Assembly (NCBI GenBank): GCA_963745205.1
Contig: CAVUWX010000003.1
Coordinates: 124,001 to 188,000 of the forward strand
Reading direction: 5' to 3'
Origin: Hyphomicrobium_A sp963745205
GTDB lineage: Bacteria > Pseudomonadota > Alphaproteobacteria > Rhizobiales > Hyphomicrobiaceae
DNA: 64,000 bases
The notes beneath the pieces were generated by a model that was given only the letters and a program-made list of their open reading frames with translations, ran no database searches and was not told the origin of the DNA. How positions within the stretch are numbered: the first letter of the stretch is position 1; every line of letters begins with the position of its first letter. The position numbers and the translations under genes were made by a program. Of this stretch, positions 42,770 to 51,810 are shown one piece after another.

Positions 42770-43751
42770 GCGGGACGCTGCCCTTGGCGCGCGCGGCCTG
42801 CGCCGCGGGCTGGCCCGAGAACGCTTCCGACGTGATCTGCGCCAAGCCCGCAATCGAGCCGATAACGGAAGCGGCTTCGAGCGGCATCAGGATGACTTTC
42901 TGGTTCGGCGCCTTGGCGAGGGATTCCAATGCCTTCACGTAGTTGTTGGCGATGAAGTAGTTGATCGCCTGCACGTTGCCGGCGGCAATGGCGTCGGACA
43001 CCATCCGCGTCGCCTTGGCTTCCGCTTCGGCCCCGCGCTCGCGCGCTTCTGCATCGCGGAACGCCGCTTCGCGCCGGCCTTCGGCATCGAGCACCACGGC
43101 CTGCTTCTCGCCCTCTGCTCGCAAGATCTCGGCTTGGCGCGCGCCTTCGGCTTCGAGGATCTGTGCGCGCTTCTCGCGCTCGGCCTTCATCTGCCGCGCC
43201 ATGCTGTCGACGAGGTCGCGCGGGGGGTCAATGTCCTTGATCTCGATGCGTGTCACTTTGATGCCCCAGGCTTCCGTCGCCTGGTCGAGCACCTGCAGGA
43301 GCTTGGCGTTGATCTGGTCACGGTTCGACAGGAGCTCGTCGAGATCCATGGAGCCCATGACAGTACGGATGTTGGTCATGGTGAGATTGACGATCGATGG
43401 CTCTAGCTGGTCGACCTCGTAGGCGGCGCGCGCAGCGTTCAGCACCTGGAAGAACGTCACGCCGTTGACGCGCACCATGGCGTTGTCGCGCGTGATCACG
43501 TCCTGGCTCGGGATGTCGAGCACCTGCTCCTTCATGTTCATGCGGTGCCCGACCCGTTCCATCACCGGTATGAGGATGTGCAGGCCCGGCTGCAGCGAGC
43601 GGGTATAGCGGCCGAAATTCTCGACCGTGTAGTTCATGCCCTGCGGCACGATCTTGACGGTCGACCAGAGCGCGGCGACCGCCAGCAAGATGAGCAAGAT
43701 GCCGAACACTTCGAAACCGCCCGAAAACGCATCCATGCCGTCAGTCCCCAT
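42756..43751 (-). CDS. SPFH/stomatin-like protein (QmcA type)
   Basis: The product is about 331 residues: one N-terminal transmembrane helix (GGFEVFGILLILLAVAAL), the SPFH domain (VKIVPQGMNYTVENFGRYTR, HRMNMKEQVLDIPSQDVITR, VNGVTFFQVLNAARAAYEVD, GIKVTRIEIKDIDPPRDLV) and a long Ala/Glu coiled coil (REKRAQILEAEGARQAEILR and on). SPFH proteins form large membrane cages that recruit proteases and partner NfeD. ATG 43751 or ATG 43736 may be used; the latter has GGGGA nine bases upstream. The two nfeD genes follow. Confidence 0.93.
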   Translation of the reverse strand: MGTDGMDAFSGGFEVFGILLILLAVAALWSTVKIVPQGMNYTVENFGRYTRSLQPGLHILIPVMERVGHRMNMKEQVLDIPSQDVITRDNAMVRVNGVTFFQVLNAARAAYEVDQLEPSIVNLTMTNIRTVMGSMDLDELLSNRDQINAKLLQVLDQATEAWGIKVTRIEIKDIDPPRDLVDSMARQMKAEREKRAQILEAEGARQAEILRAEGEKQAVVLDAEGRREAAFRDAEARERGAEAEAKATRMVSDAIAAGNVQAINYFIANNYVKALESLAKAPNQKVILMPLEAASVIGSIAGLAQITSEAFSGQPAAQAARAKGSVPQTDR

Positions 43752-43908
43752 GGGAGATCGCGAAGTCAGATCGCGAGGTCTGCCGTCGCTATGGCGGCCA
43801 ACTTACCGGCAGAACCGCAAAGATAGGGTAAAAAAGGTCTTTATAAGCAGTTACTTATGAAACATCGCCTTACGTATCGAATTAGCGCGGATTAGCCGGA
43901 CGAACGCC

Positions 43909-44970
43909 TCACAGCCAGCCTTTGAGCTCGCGCCGCACCACCGCCTCGATGACGCGCATGCCTTCCTCGCTGTCGTTCAGCGCCGGCAGGTAGGCGAACT
44001 TCTCGCCGCCCGCTTCTTCGAAGGCGTGGCGGTTCTCGTGGTCGAGCTCTTCGAGCGTCTCCAAGCAATCGGCCGAGAAGCCCGGCGCCACCAGCGCGAG
44101 CCGCTTCACCCCTTCGCCCGCGAGCCTCTTGACGGTCTCGTCCGTGTAGGGCTGCAGCCACGGGTCGCTGCCGAAGCGCGACTGGAAGGTCGTCAGCCAT
44201 TTGTCCTCGGGCCAGCCGAGCGCGGCGCACAACAGGCGCGAGGTCTTCTGGCACTGGCAGTGATAGGGATCGCCCCGCTCGAGGTAGGACTGCGGCATGC
44301 CGTGGAAGGTGGCGATGATGACCTCGGGCTCGAAATCGAGCGCCGCGAGGTGCCGGCGCATGGAAGCCGCGAGCGCCTCGATATAGACGGGATCGTCATG
44401 GTAGCTCGGCGCTGCCCGCACCGCCGGTTGCCAGCGCATGCGCATCAGCGTGCGGAAGGCCTCATCGCACGCAGTTGCCGACGTGGCGGCCGCATACTGC
44501 GGGTAGAGCGGGACCAAGAGGATGCGGTCGCAGCCGCGCGCCTTCAGGGCTTCGATGCGGCTACCCGTCGAGGGGTTGGCGTAGCGCATGGCCCAGTCGA
44601 CCTCGATGCGCGGATCAGTCTTGAGCGCCGCGGCGAGCTTCTCGGCCTGCGAGCGCGTGATCGTCTTCAGCGGCCCCTCGTTGCGCTCCTCGTTCCAGAT
44701 CTTCTGATAATCCATGCCCTTGCGGCCCGGGCGCACGGTCAGGATGATGAGGTTGAGGATCGGCCACCATTTCCAGCGCGGCACCTCGATGACGCGGCGG
44801 TCGGATAGGAACTCCTTGAGGTAGCGGCGCATCGACCAGTAGTCGGTCGCATCCGGCGTGCCGAGATTGAGGAGCAAGATGCCGATGCGGCCGCGGGGAA
44901 CCTCGGGATGCCCGCTCGGCAGCGGTGCGTCTCCGGGCTCGAAGGCGGCGCTGCCCTTCGTCTCGTTCAA
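43909..44970 (-). CDS. hemH: Ferrochelatase
   Basis: HemH inserts iron(II) into protoporphyrin IX, the last step of haem synthesis, at the membrane face. The 353-residue product has GILLLNLGTPDATDYWSMRR, MRYANPSTGSRIEAL, VPLYPQYAAATSATACDEAF and the signature ATFHGMPQSYLERGDPYHCQ with the catalytic histidine. APGFSADCLETLEELDHEN (the conserved Glu region) follows. The start is TTG 44970, with AGG about five bases upstream; the longer frame is not conserved. Cysteines in YHCQCQKTSRLLC are of interest because some ferrochelatases hold an iron-sulfur cluster, but the spacing here is not decisive. Confidence 0.94.
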   Translation of the reverse strand: MNETKGSAAFEPGDAPLPSGHPEVPRGRIGILLLNLGTPDATDYWSMRRYLKEFLSDRRVIEVPRWKWWPILNLIILTVRPGRKGMDYQKIWNEERNEGPLKTITRSQAEKLAAALKTDPRIEVDWAMRYANPSTGSRIEALKARGCDRILLVPLYPQYAAATSATACDEAFRTLMRMRWQPAVRAAPSYHDDPVYIEALAASMRRHLAALDFEPEVIIATFHGMPQSYLERGDPYHCQCQKTSRLLCAALGWPEDKWLTTFQSRFGSDPWLQPYTDETVKRLAGEGVKRLALVAPGFSADCLETLEELDHENRHAFEEAGGEKFAYLPALNDSEEGMRVIEAVVRRELKGWL

Positions 44971-45059
44971 GTGGCCTGTTCCTCGGGGGCGGAAGTTGGG
45001 GTGCGGTACCTTAGCGAATAAGCGCGGGGAAGGCGACAACCGCCGGGAGACGGCCGCCC

Positions 45060-46040
45060 TCAGGCGCGGGCGGCCGGACGGCGCCGGCGCGTTGCATGCG
45101 CGCTCGTTCTGCGGGCGGGATGCGCGTCGCCCTCGTCGGGCTCGCGCTCCTTGAGCGCGACGGCGGCGTCCCAGTAGGTCGCCATGCTGTGACACAGCGC
45201 CTTGGGGCTTTCGGCAAACAGGCGCAAACCCTTGGGGTGCGCGATTGCGCGCAGCTCCTGCTGGCGCCATCGCGCCGCGGTCTCTATGGCGGCAGCATCC
45301 TCGCCGAGGCGCGCCCCGGCGTCCGAGCGCACGAATGCGATGAGCAGGGCGAGATCATGGTCGTCGCCCAGTATCTGCGACAGGCCGCGCGATTCACTCG
45401 CGCGCGCGGCGAGCGAGGCCGGCCACGCGCGCGTCAAGAGCAGCATGTGGCGCCAGTGCTGTTGCGCACCCTTGCGCCATTCGTGGAAAGCTTCATCCGT
45501 CAGCTCCACGTAGGCCGAGCGAAAGGCGCGGCGGGCGCGGCGGTAGCTCGCCTCGAGACCGGGCCCGATACTATCGAAGCCGTGGCCCGACAGGTGCAGC
45601 CGCGCGAAGCGCTTTTTGGTGTCTGCGAGCCGCCCTTGCGCCTGCCGCAGGGTCGCGCCTTCGACGACGAGGCTCTGCTCGCCGTTCGTAGCGCTGAGCG
45701 CAACCCGCACGGCGTGGCCAAGACCTTTCTTCGGAAAGTTCGCGGCCGCCTCGAGCTTGGTGACGGTCTCCAGCAGCACGTGACGGTCACGCGCGCTAGA
45801 GAGGATGCGGGCAATCTCGCGCAGTTGTGCGTTCTCGTGGCGGAACACGCTCTCGCCGATGGCGGGGCGGATAAGGCGCAAAAGAGCGCGCAGGCGCTTC
45901 AGCGATTTGCGGGTTTCATGCACGGCGACGATGGGGTCGTCCGGACCTTTGAGCTGCGCCTGCGCGCGCTCGATCTGCTCGCGCGCGATCCGCTGGCAGC
46001 CTTCCTCGAAGGTCTCGGCAAGCCTGAAGCGAAAAGCCAT
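45060..46040 (-). CDS. CHAD domain protein
   Basis: The product is 326 residues and wholly helical. CHAD domains bind polyphosphate through conserved basic residues. Here VAVHETRKSLKRLRALLRLI and LREIARILSSARDRHVLLE near the N-terminus, and EAFHEWRKGAQQHWRHMLLL with LSQILGDDHDLALL in the second half, are the two copies of the H-x3-R-K-x-x-K/R-R core. The C-terminus is basic (ARRTSAHATRRRRPAARA). No CYTH domain is attached. ATG 46040 is chosen over GTG 46046. Stands alone; function probably linked to polyphosphate granules. Confidence 0.88.
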   Translation of the reverse strand: MAFRFRLAETFEEGCQRIAREQIERAQAQLKGPDDPIVAVHETRKSLKRLRALLRLIRPAIGESVFRHENAQLREIARILSSARDRHVLLETVTKLEAAANFPKKGLGHAVRVALSATNGEQSLVVEGATLRQAQGRLADTKKRFARLHLSGHGFDSIGPGLEASYRRARRAFRSAYVELTDEAFHEWRKGAQQHWRHMLLLTRAWPASLAARASESRGLSQILGDDHDLALLIAFVRSDAGARLGEDAAAIETAARWRQQELRAIAHPKGLRLFAESPKALCHSMATYWDAAVALKEREPDEGDAHPARRTSAHATRRRRPAARA

Positions 46041-46176
46041 GCGCACGCTCGGGTTCCGGGCCGGCCAACGCCAAACCCGTGCAGAACAGAACCGTTGCGT
46101 GCCATTTGATGCCAGCTGACGTGCGAGCGCAAGCGGAGAAGGTCATGAGCGGCGCAGCTTTTCTCGCGCGCTCCGC

Positions 46177-46815
46177 TTATCCGTTGCGGTCGACTGTGCG
46201 CCGCATCATGTCAGCCCACGCGAGCCATTCGCGAACGCGCTGCTCAGGCTCCGGCGCCGTCATGAAGTCGGTGATGACGGCCACCGACTGAGCACCCGCG
46301 GCAAGCACCGCCGGTGCCCGCTGCGGCGTGATGCCGCCGATGGCGACGAGCGGCTTATCCCCGATGCGAGCCTTCCATTGCCGCACGCGGTCGAGGCCTT
46401 GCGGCGCCCATTTCATGACCTTGAGCTTGGTCTCGTAGACGGGGCCAAGCGCTACGTAGTCCGGCGCGGCGCCGAGCGCCAGCTCGAGCTCCGTCTCGCT
46501 ATGCGTCGAGATGCCGATGTGCATACCCGCCCCCTTGATCGCAGCAACATCGGCGCCGGCAAGATCCTCCTGGCCGAGGTGCACCCAATCGGCGCCTGCC
46601 TCGATCGCCTCGCGCCAGTAGTCGTTGACGATGAGCTGGCAGCCGTGTGCGCGTGTGACCTCAATGCTCGCCGCGATCTGCCGGCGGATTTCGTCGCGCG
46701 CGGCGTCTTTCAGCCGCAGTTGCACGGTGCGCACGCCCAGCGCGACGAGGCGCGCGAGCCACTGGGCGTCGGGAACAATCGGGTAGAAGACGTCGAGCCC
46801 GAGCGTCTCACTCAT
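46177..46815 (-). CDS. thiE: Thiamine-phosphate synthase
   Basis: ThiE couples the pyrimidine (HMP-PP) and thiazole phosphate moieties to thiamine phosphate. The 212-residue TIM barrel has VRTVQLRLKDAARDEIRRQI, LIVNDYWREAIEAGADWVHL, GISTHSETELELALGA, YVALGPVYETKLK and PLVAIGGITPQRAPAVLAAG. ATG 46815 overlaps the thiG stop by eight bases, so translation is coupled. The alternative upstream frame is a shadow of thiG. Consistent with the thiS-thiG-thiE operon. Confidence 0.93.
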   Translation of the reverse strand: MSETLGLDVFYPIVPDAQWLARLVALGVRTVQLRLKDAARDEIRRQIAASIEVTRAHGCQLIVNDYWREAIEAGADWVHLGQEDLAGADVAAIKGAGMHIGISTHSETELELALGAAPDYVALGPVYETKLKVMKWAPQGLDRVRQWKARIGDKPLVAIGGITPQRAPAVLAAGAQSVAVITDFMTAPEPEQRVREWLAWADMMRRTVDRNG

Positions 46816-47638
46816 CGCCGGCATTGCCGAGATCGAAAAACGGCGTCCCGGCGACGGGCGTTGACGGCTGCGCCATGTCGCGGGCCTCCATGAGACCCGC
46901 CTCGTAGGCCGCGCGCCCCGCCGCGATCGCCTTGGCGAAGGCGTCCGCCATGCGCGCGGGGTCGCCGGCCTTGGCGACCGCCGTGTTGAGCAACACCCCG
47001 TCGTAGCCCATCTCCATCGCGGCCGCGGCATGCGAAGGCGCACCGATGCCGGCATCGATGATCAGCGGCACGTTTCCGAAGTAGGCGCGCAGGCTGCGCA
47101 GCGCGTACGGATTGGCGAGCCCGCGGCCCGAGCCGATGGGCGCGCCCCACGGCATCAGAACCTGGCATCCGGCCGCCAGCAGGCGCTCGGCGATCGAAAG
47201 ATCATCTGTAGTGTAGGGGAGGACCTTGAAGCCTTCGCGAGTGAGAATGCCGGCCGCCTCGACCAGCCCGATCACCTCCGGCTGCAGCGTATCGTCGTTG
47301 GCGATGACCTCGAGCTTCACCCAGTCGGTGGCAAACACCTCGCGCGCCATCTGCGCCGTCGTCACTGCCTCTTTGACCGTGCGGCAGCCGGCGGTGTTGG
47401 GCAGCACGCGCACACCGAGCGCGCGCACGAGATCGAGGAAGCGCTCGCCCGAGCGGCCGCGGGCCTGCTCGCGCCGCAGCGATGCCGTAACAATGCCGGC
47501 GCCGGAGGCTTCCACCGCGCGTGCAATCACGTGCGGTGAGGGGTAGCCCGCCGTGCCGAGTAGCAGCCGCGAAGGTACCTCCACGCCGTAGAGCGAAAAC
47601 GCGCTGTGGACCACTGCCGTGGGTTCGGGGGCGTTCAT
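46808..47638 (-). CDS. thiG: Thiazole synthase
   Basis: ThiG forms the thiazole ring of thiamine from deoxyxylulose-5-phosphate, dehydroglycine and the ThiS thiocarboxylate. The 276-residue product has SRLLLGTAGYPSP, the imine-forming lysine K108 in ATDWVKLEVIANDDTLQPE, VLPYTTDDLSIAERLLAAGC and MPWGAPIGSGRGLANP, and ends with PFFDLGNAGDE. Length is slightly above E. coli ThiG (about 256). It lies ten bases after thiS. Firm assignment. Confidence 0.96.
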   Translation of the reverse strand: MNAPEPTAVVHSAFSLYGVEVPSRLLLGTAGYPSPHVIARAVEASGAGIVTASLRREQARGRSGERFLDLVRALGVRVLPNTAGCRTVKEAVTTAQMAREVFATDWVKLEVIANDDTLQPEVIGLVEAAGILTREGFKVLPYTTDDLSIAERLLAAGCQVLMPWGAPIGSGRGLANPYALRSLRAYFGNVPLIIDAGIGAPSHAAAAMEMGYDGVLLNTAVAKAGDPARMADAFAKAIAAGRAAYEAGLMEARDMAQPSTPVAGTPFFDLGNAGDE

Positions 47639-47648
47639 GGGAGCAAGC

Positions 47649-47870
47649 CTAGCCGCCGTGGCGGGGTGAGACGATCTCGATATGGTCGTCGCGCTCGATC
47701 GCCGTCGTCACACGCGCGCCCTCGGCGACAAAATCGCCGTTGCGAGCGGTCGCGATGCGCTTGCCCGCGAACCCCAGCTCGGCGAGCAGCTCGGCGAGGT
47801 TTGCCGCGCGCGTCGCCAGCTTATCGCCGTTGACGACGATCTCGCGCCTATTGTCCGTATGCGTCGACAG
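47649..47870 (-). CDS. thiS: Sulfur carrier protein ThiS, without a standard start codon
   Basis: The minus strand reads a clear ThiS: REIVVNGDKLATRAANLAEL, LAELGFAGKRIATARNGDFV, TTAIERDDHIEIVSPRHGG, ending in the Gly-Gly that is thiocarboxylated for thiazole formation. It precedes thiG by ten bases. No ATG, GTG or TTG exists between the upstream in-frame TAA and the conserved core. The best start is CTG 47870 (GGGAG six bases upstream), giving 73 residues. CTG initiation is rare; a single-base error or mutation at the start codon is the alternative. Functional assignment is confident, the start is not. Confidence 0.85.
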   Translation of the reverse strand: MSTHTDNRREIVVNGDKLATRAANLAELLAELGFAGKRIATARNGDFVAEGARVTTAIERDDHIEIVSPRHGG

Positions 47871-48065
47871 GGATCGCTCCCGCGGTTATCAAGCGGCAGA
47901 GACGCCGCGCGCCAATTCAATAGAATTCGCCCCGAAAGCTCAAGGCGGGAGCCGCTTAGTCGGCCCATCGCGTTGACAGTGCTCTGGCGCGAATGCCATG
48001 AATATCGGCCTGCGGGCGGCAACATACAAATAAGACAGCCGCAAATTTTGGCTGGGGGAGGCGCC

Positions 48066-48824
48066 ATGGCGTCCACGGGCGTTGAATCGCAGGCCTCTAA
48101 CGGAAAATCCCAGCTCACCGAGGTCCGCGTCTATCCGCACTCGCCCATCCTCTACTGGTGGGTCGTGTGGGCCTACGGGTTCGTCTGCGCGCTTCTGACC
48201 TACGCGCAAGGCGAGACCTTCACCATCGGGGGCGGCAAGCCGCTGCTCATCTATCCGGGTGCGTGGCTCGGCGTATCGTTCACGCTGCTCCTATTGTTCG
48301 TGGCGCTCGCCACTACGGTCAAAGCGCGCGGCGTCGGCGCCATCCTATTGATCCTGCTGCTCATCGGCGCGGCCGCCAGCACGCAGTTCATCATGAGCAT
48401 CGACGGGCTGTTCAAGACACCGCCCGCGATTCTCGTGCACATGAACCTCGCCTTCTACATGATGGTGTCGTCGGCGCTGTTCGTCGTCTGGTTCGTCATC
48501 ATCTTCATCGCCGACCGCCTGAGCTTCTGGCGCTTCCGCGGCGCGCAGATCGAGCGCGTGCAGCGTTTCGCCTCAATCATGGGGCGTGCGCCGGAGAGCT
48601 ACTCGGTGATGCACGTGCGGCTCACCCGCTACAGCGACGACCTGCTCGCGCACAAGATCTTGGGCCTCGGGATCATCGGCCTCGGCACCAGCGACATCGA
48701 AGGCAAGATCGCCATCTTCGGCGGCGGCAACGAGCAGTTCCGCATCGAGCACGTATGGCACGCCGCGCGCACCCTGCGCGAGATTCAGGCGATGATGGGT
48801 CCGAAAGCGACCGTCGTTACTTGA
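48066..48824 (+). CDS. Four-helix membrane protein, function unknown
   Basis: The 252-residue product has four predicted transmembrane helices: LYWWVVWAYGFVCALLTYA, WLGVSFTLLLLFVALATTV, GVGAILLILLLIGAAASTQF and LAFYMMVSSALFVVWFVIIF. A C-terminal soluble domain of about 85 residues follows (HVRLTRYSDDLLAHKILGLG, GKIAIFGGGNEQFRIEHVWH). ATG 48066 follows GGGGGAGGCGCC closely. It lies on the plus strand between thiS and thiO of the minus-strand thiamine genes, splitting the usual thi order. I recognise no named family. Confidence 0.65.
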   Translation: MASTGVESQASNGKSQLTEVRVYPHSPILYWWVVWAYGFVCALLTYAQGETFTIGGGKPLLIYPGAWLGVSFTLLLLFVALATTVKARGVGAILLILLLIGAAASTQFIMSIDGLFKTPPAILVHMNLAFYMMVSSALFVVWFVIIFIADRLSFWRFRGAQIERVQRFASIMGRAPESYSVMHVRLTRYSDDLLAHKILGLGIIGLGTSDIEGKIAIFGGGNEQFRIEHVWHAARTLREIQAMMGPKATVVT

Positions 48825-48831
48825 TCGCCGC

Positions 48832-49830
48832 TCACTCGACGACAAGGACCGGCCCTCGCACCCGGCCGGTCGCGAGGTAATCGCTGACGGCCGCGGCGAG
48901 CACCGGCGCCAGCAGGAAGCCGTGGCGGTAGGCGCCGTTGACGAAGATGCGCCGGCCGCCCTCGCGGACAATCGCGCGCGGGACGTTGTCGGGGAACGCG
49001 GGCCGCACGCCGGCGCCGAGCTCGAGGATCTCCGCCTCGCCGAACGCAGGGTGCACGGCGTAGGCCGCGCTCAAGAGCTCGAGCGCGGAGCGCACCGTGA
49101 CGGGGCCGTCGTCCTCGCTCTCGATCACCGTCGCGCCGATCATGTAGCGGCCGCCGCCCCACGGCACGATGTAGATGGGCTGGCGCGGGTGCAGGAGCTG
49201 CACCGGGCGGCTGAGCGCGATCTCGGCGGAGCGCACCACGAGCCGCTCGCCACGCACGCCGCGCAGGTCGGCGAGCTCATCGCGCGCGGCGAGGCCGCGG
49301 CAATCGACGATCGTGTCGGCCGCCTCGCGAGCGCGGTCGGCGCCAAGGACCACCTCAACGCCCGCCTTGCGCGTCTCCCCCAGGATGAACTCGAGCGCTG
49401 CCCGGGCCGGCATGTGTGCCTCGTCGGGAAAGTAGAGAGCGGACGGGAAGCGGCCCGCGAGCTCCGGCTCGAGCTTTTGCAGGGCCGTCGTATCGAGGCG
49501 CTCGTGGCCCTGCGTCAGCCTGGCGAAGCGGTCGAGCTCGGCAGCGTCACGCACGCCGGCAACGACGAGGCTGCCGTTGCACTTGAGCCGCGGATAGAGC
49601 GCGCGCCAAGCCGCTACACCTTCGCGGCCGAGCTCCCGCAGGACCGGGGGGGCGGTTTCCGCCTCGCGCTCTGGCCCCAGCATAACGCCGCCGTAGAGGC
49701 TGGCTGCGCGCGCGAACGGTTCCGCGCTCGCCTCGCTAAGGCGCACGCGGTGGCCTGCCCGCGCGAGCGTCAAGGCCTGCCACAGGCCGAGGATGCCGGC
49801 ACCAAGGACAGTGATGTTGCGCGCGGTCAC
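48832..49830 (-). CDS. thiO: Glycine oxidase ThiO
   Basis: ThiO oxidises glycine to dehydroglycine, which ThiG uses for thiazole synthesis. The 332-residue product is an FAD-dependent D-amino acid oxidase-type protein: dinucleotide motif NITVLGAGILGLWQAL, SLYGGVMLGPEREAET, then ADTIVDCRGLAARDEL, and late FVNGAYRHGFLLAPVLAAAV. GTG 49830 directly follows the ggt stop by two bases and has GGGGGA six bases upstream. An open frame further upstream runs over ggt and is not used. The assignment as ThiO rests on this and on the nearby thiSGE genes. Confidence 0.88.
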   Translation of the reverse strand: MTARNITVLGAGILGLWQALTLARAGHRVRLSEASAEPFARAASLYGGVMLGPEREAETAPPVLRELGREGVAAWRALYPRLKCNGSLVVAGVRDAAELDRFARLTQGHERLDTTALQKLEPELAGRFPSALYFPDEAHMPARAALEFILGETRKAGVEVVLGADRAREAADTIVDCRGLAARDELADLRGVRGERLVVRSAEIALSRPVQLLHPRQPIYIVPWGGGRYMIGATVIESEDDGPVTVRSALELLSAAYAVHPAFGEAEILELGAGVRPAFPDNVPRAIVREGGRRIFVNGAYRHGFLLAPVLAAAVSDYLATGRVRGPVLVVE

Positions 49831-49832
49831 CC

Positions 49833-51635
49833 TCAGTCCCCCAACGCCGCGCCCTCGCGGCGGGCATCGGCGCCGCCTTCGAGGGTGGTGCCGCGGCGCA
49901 CGATGACATGCGTGCCGGAGCTCATGTCGCTCGGCGCGACGCGGTGACCGAAGGCCTTCAGGGCGAGCGCCGGCCAGATCGCCGGGGAGTCGAGCTCGAT
50001 CTCGAAGCCGTCGCCCTGGCTGCCGAAGTTCAAGAGGTCGGCCGCGGCTTGCGCGTCTAGCCCCCAGTCGAGAAGCGCAACCAGCGTCTTCACTACGTAG
50101 AGGATGATGCGGCCGCCGCCCGGCGAGCCGAGCACGGCTTTCACGCGGCCCGCCTCGTCGAACACGATCGTCGGCGCCATGGACGAGCGCGGGCGCTTGC
50201 CCGGCCCGACCGCGTTGGCGACCGGCTTGCCGTCGGCATCGACGGGCACGAAGGAGAAATCCGTCAGCTCGTTGTTGAGCAGGAACCCCGCGGCCCAAAG
50301 GTGTGAGCCAAAGCCGCCCTCGATGGTCGTCGTCATGGCGAGCGCGTTGCCGCTATCGTCGATGATCGAAATGTGGCTCGTCCCGGCCCGCTCGCGCGTG
50401 GCGTCGCGCCCGAACGACTGCCGGCTGGCGCCCGGCGGGACGCCCGGCTTCGGCTTCGTCATGGGGCGCAGCGGATCGATGAGCGCGCGGCGCTCGGCGA
50501 GATAGCCGGGATCGAGCAAGCCCTCGGGCATCGTCACGAAATCGGGATCGGCGAGATAGCGGTCGCGGTCGGCATAGGCGAGCTTTTCCGCTTCCGCGAT
50601 CAAGTGCATGGCCTGCGGCTGCAGCGCCGCGGTGCGGCCCTTGCCGAGATCGAAGGGCCCGAGCAGGCTTAATGTCTGCGCCACTGTCGGGCCGCCGGAC
50701 GACGGAGGGCCCATGCCGCAGATCTTGTAGCTGTGATAGCCGACGCAGACCGGCGGCCGCTCCTTCACCGTGTATGCGGAAAGGTCCTGCAGCGTCATAC
50801 CGCCGGCCGCCGTCGGCGCCTCCGCGACCGCTTTGACGATCGCCTCGGCGACCGGCCCCTCGTAGAAGCCGCGCGCACCCTCGGCCGCGATGCGGCGCAG
50901 GGTGGCGGCGAGCTCGGGGTTCTTCAAAGTGTAGCCGATGGGCCAGGCGCTGCCGGTGCCGGTGAAGAAATAGCGCCGCGCCGCAGGCGCGAAGCCTTCG
51001 GGCGTCTGTGCGCGCAGCAACATGTGCAGCCGCGGCGACACCTCGAAGCCGTCTTCCGCAAGGCGGATCGCCGGCTCGAACAGGCGCGCCCACGGCAGGC
51101 GGCCGTAGCGCGCGTGCACCGTCTCCAGCAGGCGCACGATTGCCGGCACGCCGACGCTCAGGCCCGAGTGCACGGTGGTAGCGAAGCGCATTGCCTCGCC
51201 ATCGATAAGGAAGCGGTCGGGTTTAGCGGAGGCGGGCGCCGTCTCACGCGCGTCGAAGGCCTTGAGCTCGGACTTGCCCGCGTCCCAATAGAGCAGGAAG
51301 GCGCCGCCACCGAGCCCGCTCGACTGCGGCTCGACGAGGTTCAAGACGAGCTGGACGGCGATCACCGCGTCGGCGGCCGAGCCGCCCGCACGCAGGATCT
51401 CGCGCCCGGCCTCGGCGGCGTAGCGGTTGGCGGCGGCGACCATGTGGCGCTCGGCCAAGGCAAGCGAGTGATCCGCCAAGTCTGTCGCCGCCTCGGGCGC
51501 GCTGCGCGCGTCTTGTGCCGCCGCCGGCTGCGGCGGGACCAGCGCGGCAAGTGCAGCGAGCAGCAGCGCGACCGACAGGCGGACGATGCCGCTCGCTACG
51601 AGCGCGGGCCGGCTTTTGGCGTCGGGGATGGGCAT
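49833..51635 (-). CDS. ggt: Gamma-glutamyltranspeptidase
   Basis: Ggt cleaves the gamma-glutamyl bond of glutathione and related peptides in the periplasm. The 600-residue precursor has a signal peptide (GIVRLSVALLLAALAALVPP, QPAAAQ), the large-subunit features GGSAADAVIAVQLVLNLVEP and SSGLGGGAFLLYWD, and the autocleavage site before the catalytic threonine in ERAGTSHISIID. NNELTDFSF and SPGGGRIILYV belong to the small subunit. Start ATG 51635 gives a proper signal. The cupin gene diverges upstream. Related to gshA in the same window only through glutathione. Confidence 0.93.
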   Translation of the reverse strand: MPIPDAKSRPALVASGIVRLSVALLLAALAALVPPQPAAAQDARSAPEAATDLADHSLALAERHMVAAANRYAAEAGREILRAGGSAADAVIAVQLVLNLVEPQSSGLGGGAFLLYWDAGKSELKAFDARETAPASAKPDRFLIDGEAMRFATTVHSGLSVGVPAIVRLLETVHARYGRLPWARLFEPAIRLAEDGFEVSPRLHMLLRAQTPEGFAPAARRYFFTGTGSAWPIGYTLKNPELAATLRRIAAEGARGFYEGPVAEAIVKAVAEAPTAAGGMTLQDLSAYTVKERPPVCVGYHSYKICGMGPPSSGGPTVAQTLSLLGPFDLGKGRTAALQPQAMHLIAEAEKLAYADRDRYLADPDFVTMPEGLLDPGYLAERRALIDPLRPMTKPKPGVPPGASRQSFGRDATRERAGTSHISIIDDSGNALAMTTTIEGGFGSHLWAAGFLLNNELTDFSFVPVDADGKPVANAVGPGKRPRSSMAPTIVFDEAGRVKAVLGSPGGGRIILYVVKTLVALLDWGLDAQAAADLLNFGSQGDGFEIELDSPAIWPALALKAFGHRVAPSDMSSGTHVIVRRGTTLEGGADARREGAALGD

Positions 51636-51810
51636 CGGTGTCCGTTCTCGCGGGGCGCATCCGGCCGTGGGGAGCTCTTTATCGGGGCCGCGCGCCCCGC
51701 TGTCGAGCACCTTGGCGAATGGACGCTGAACGATCGCGTTGCCTTCGCGTTAACCGGCGAGAGCGCAATCGTTTTGGCGTCTCTCGACGATGAGCCGGAA
51801 GGACCCCGCG

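Noticed and set aside
47871..48065. TPP riboswitch upstream of thiS
   Set aside because: None of the conserved riboswitch blocks (CTGAGA or the GATAATGCCAGCG-like segment) is visible on the minus strand.
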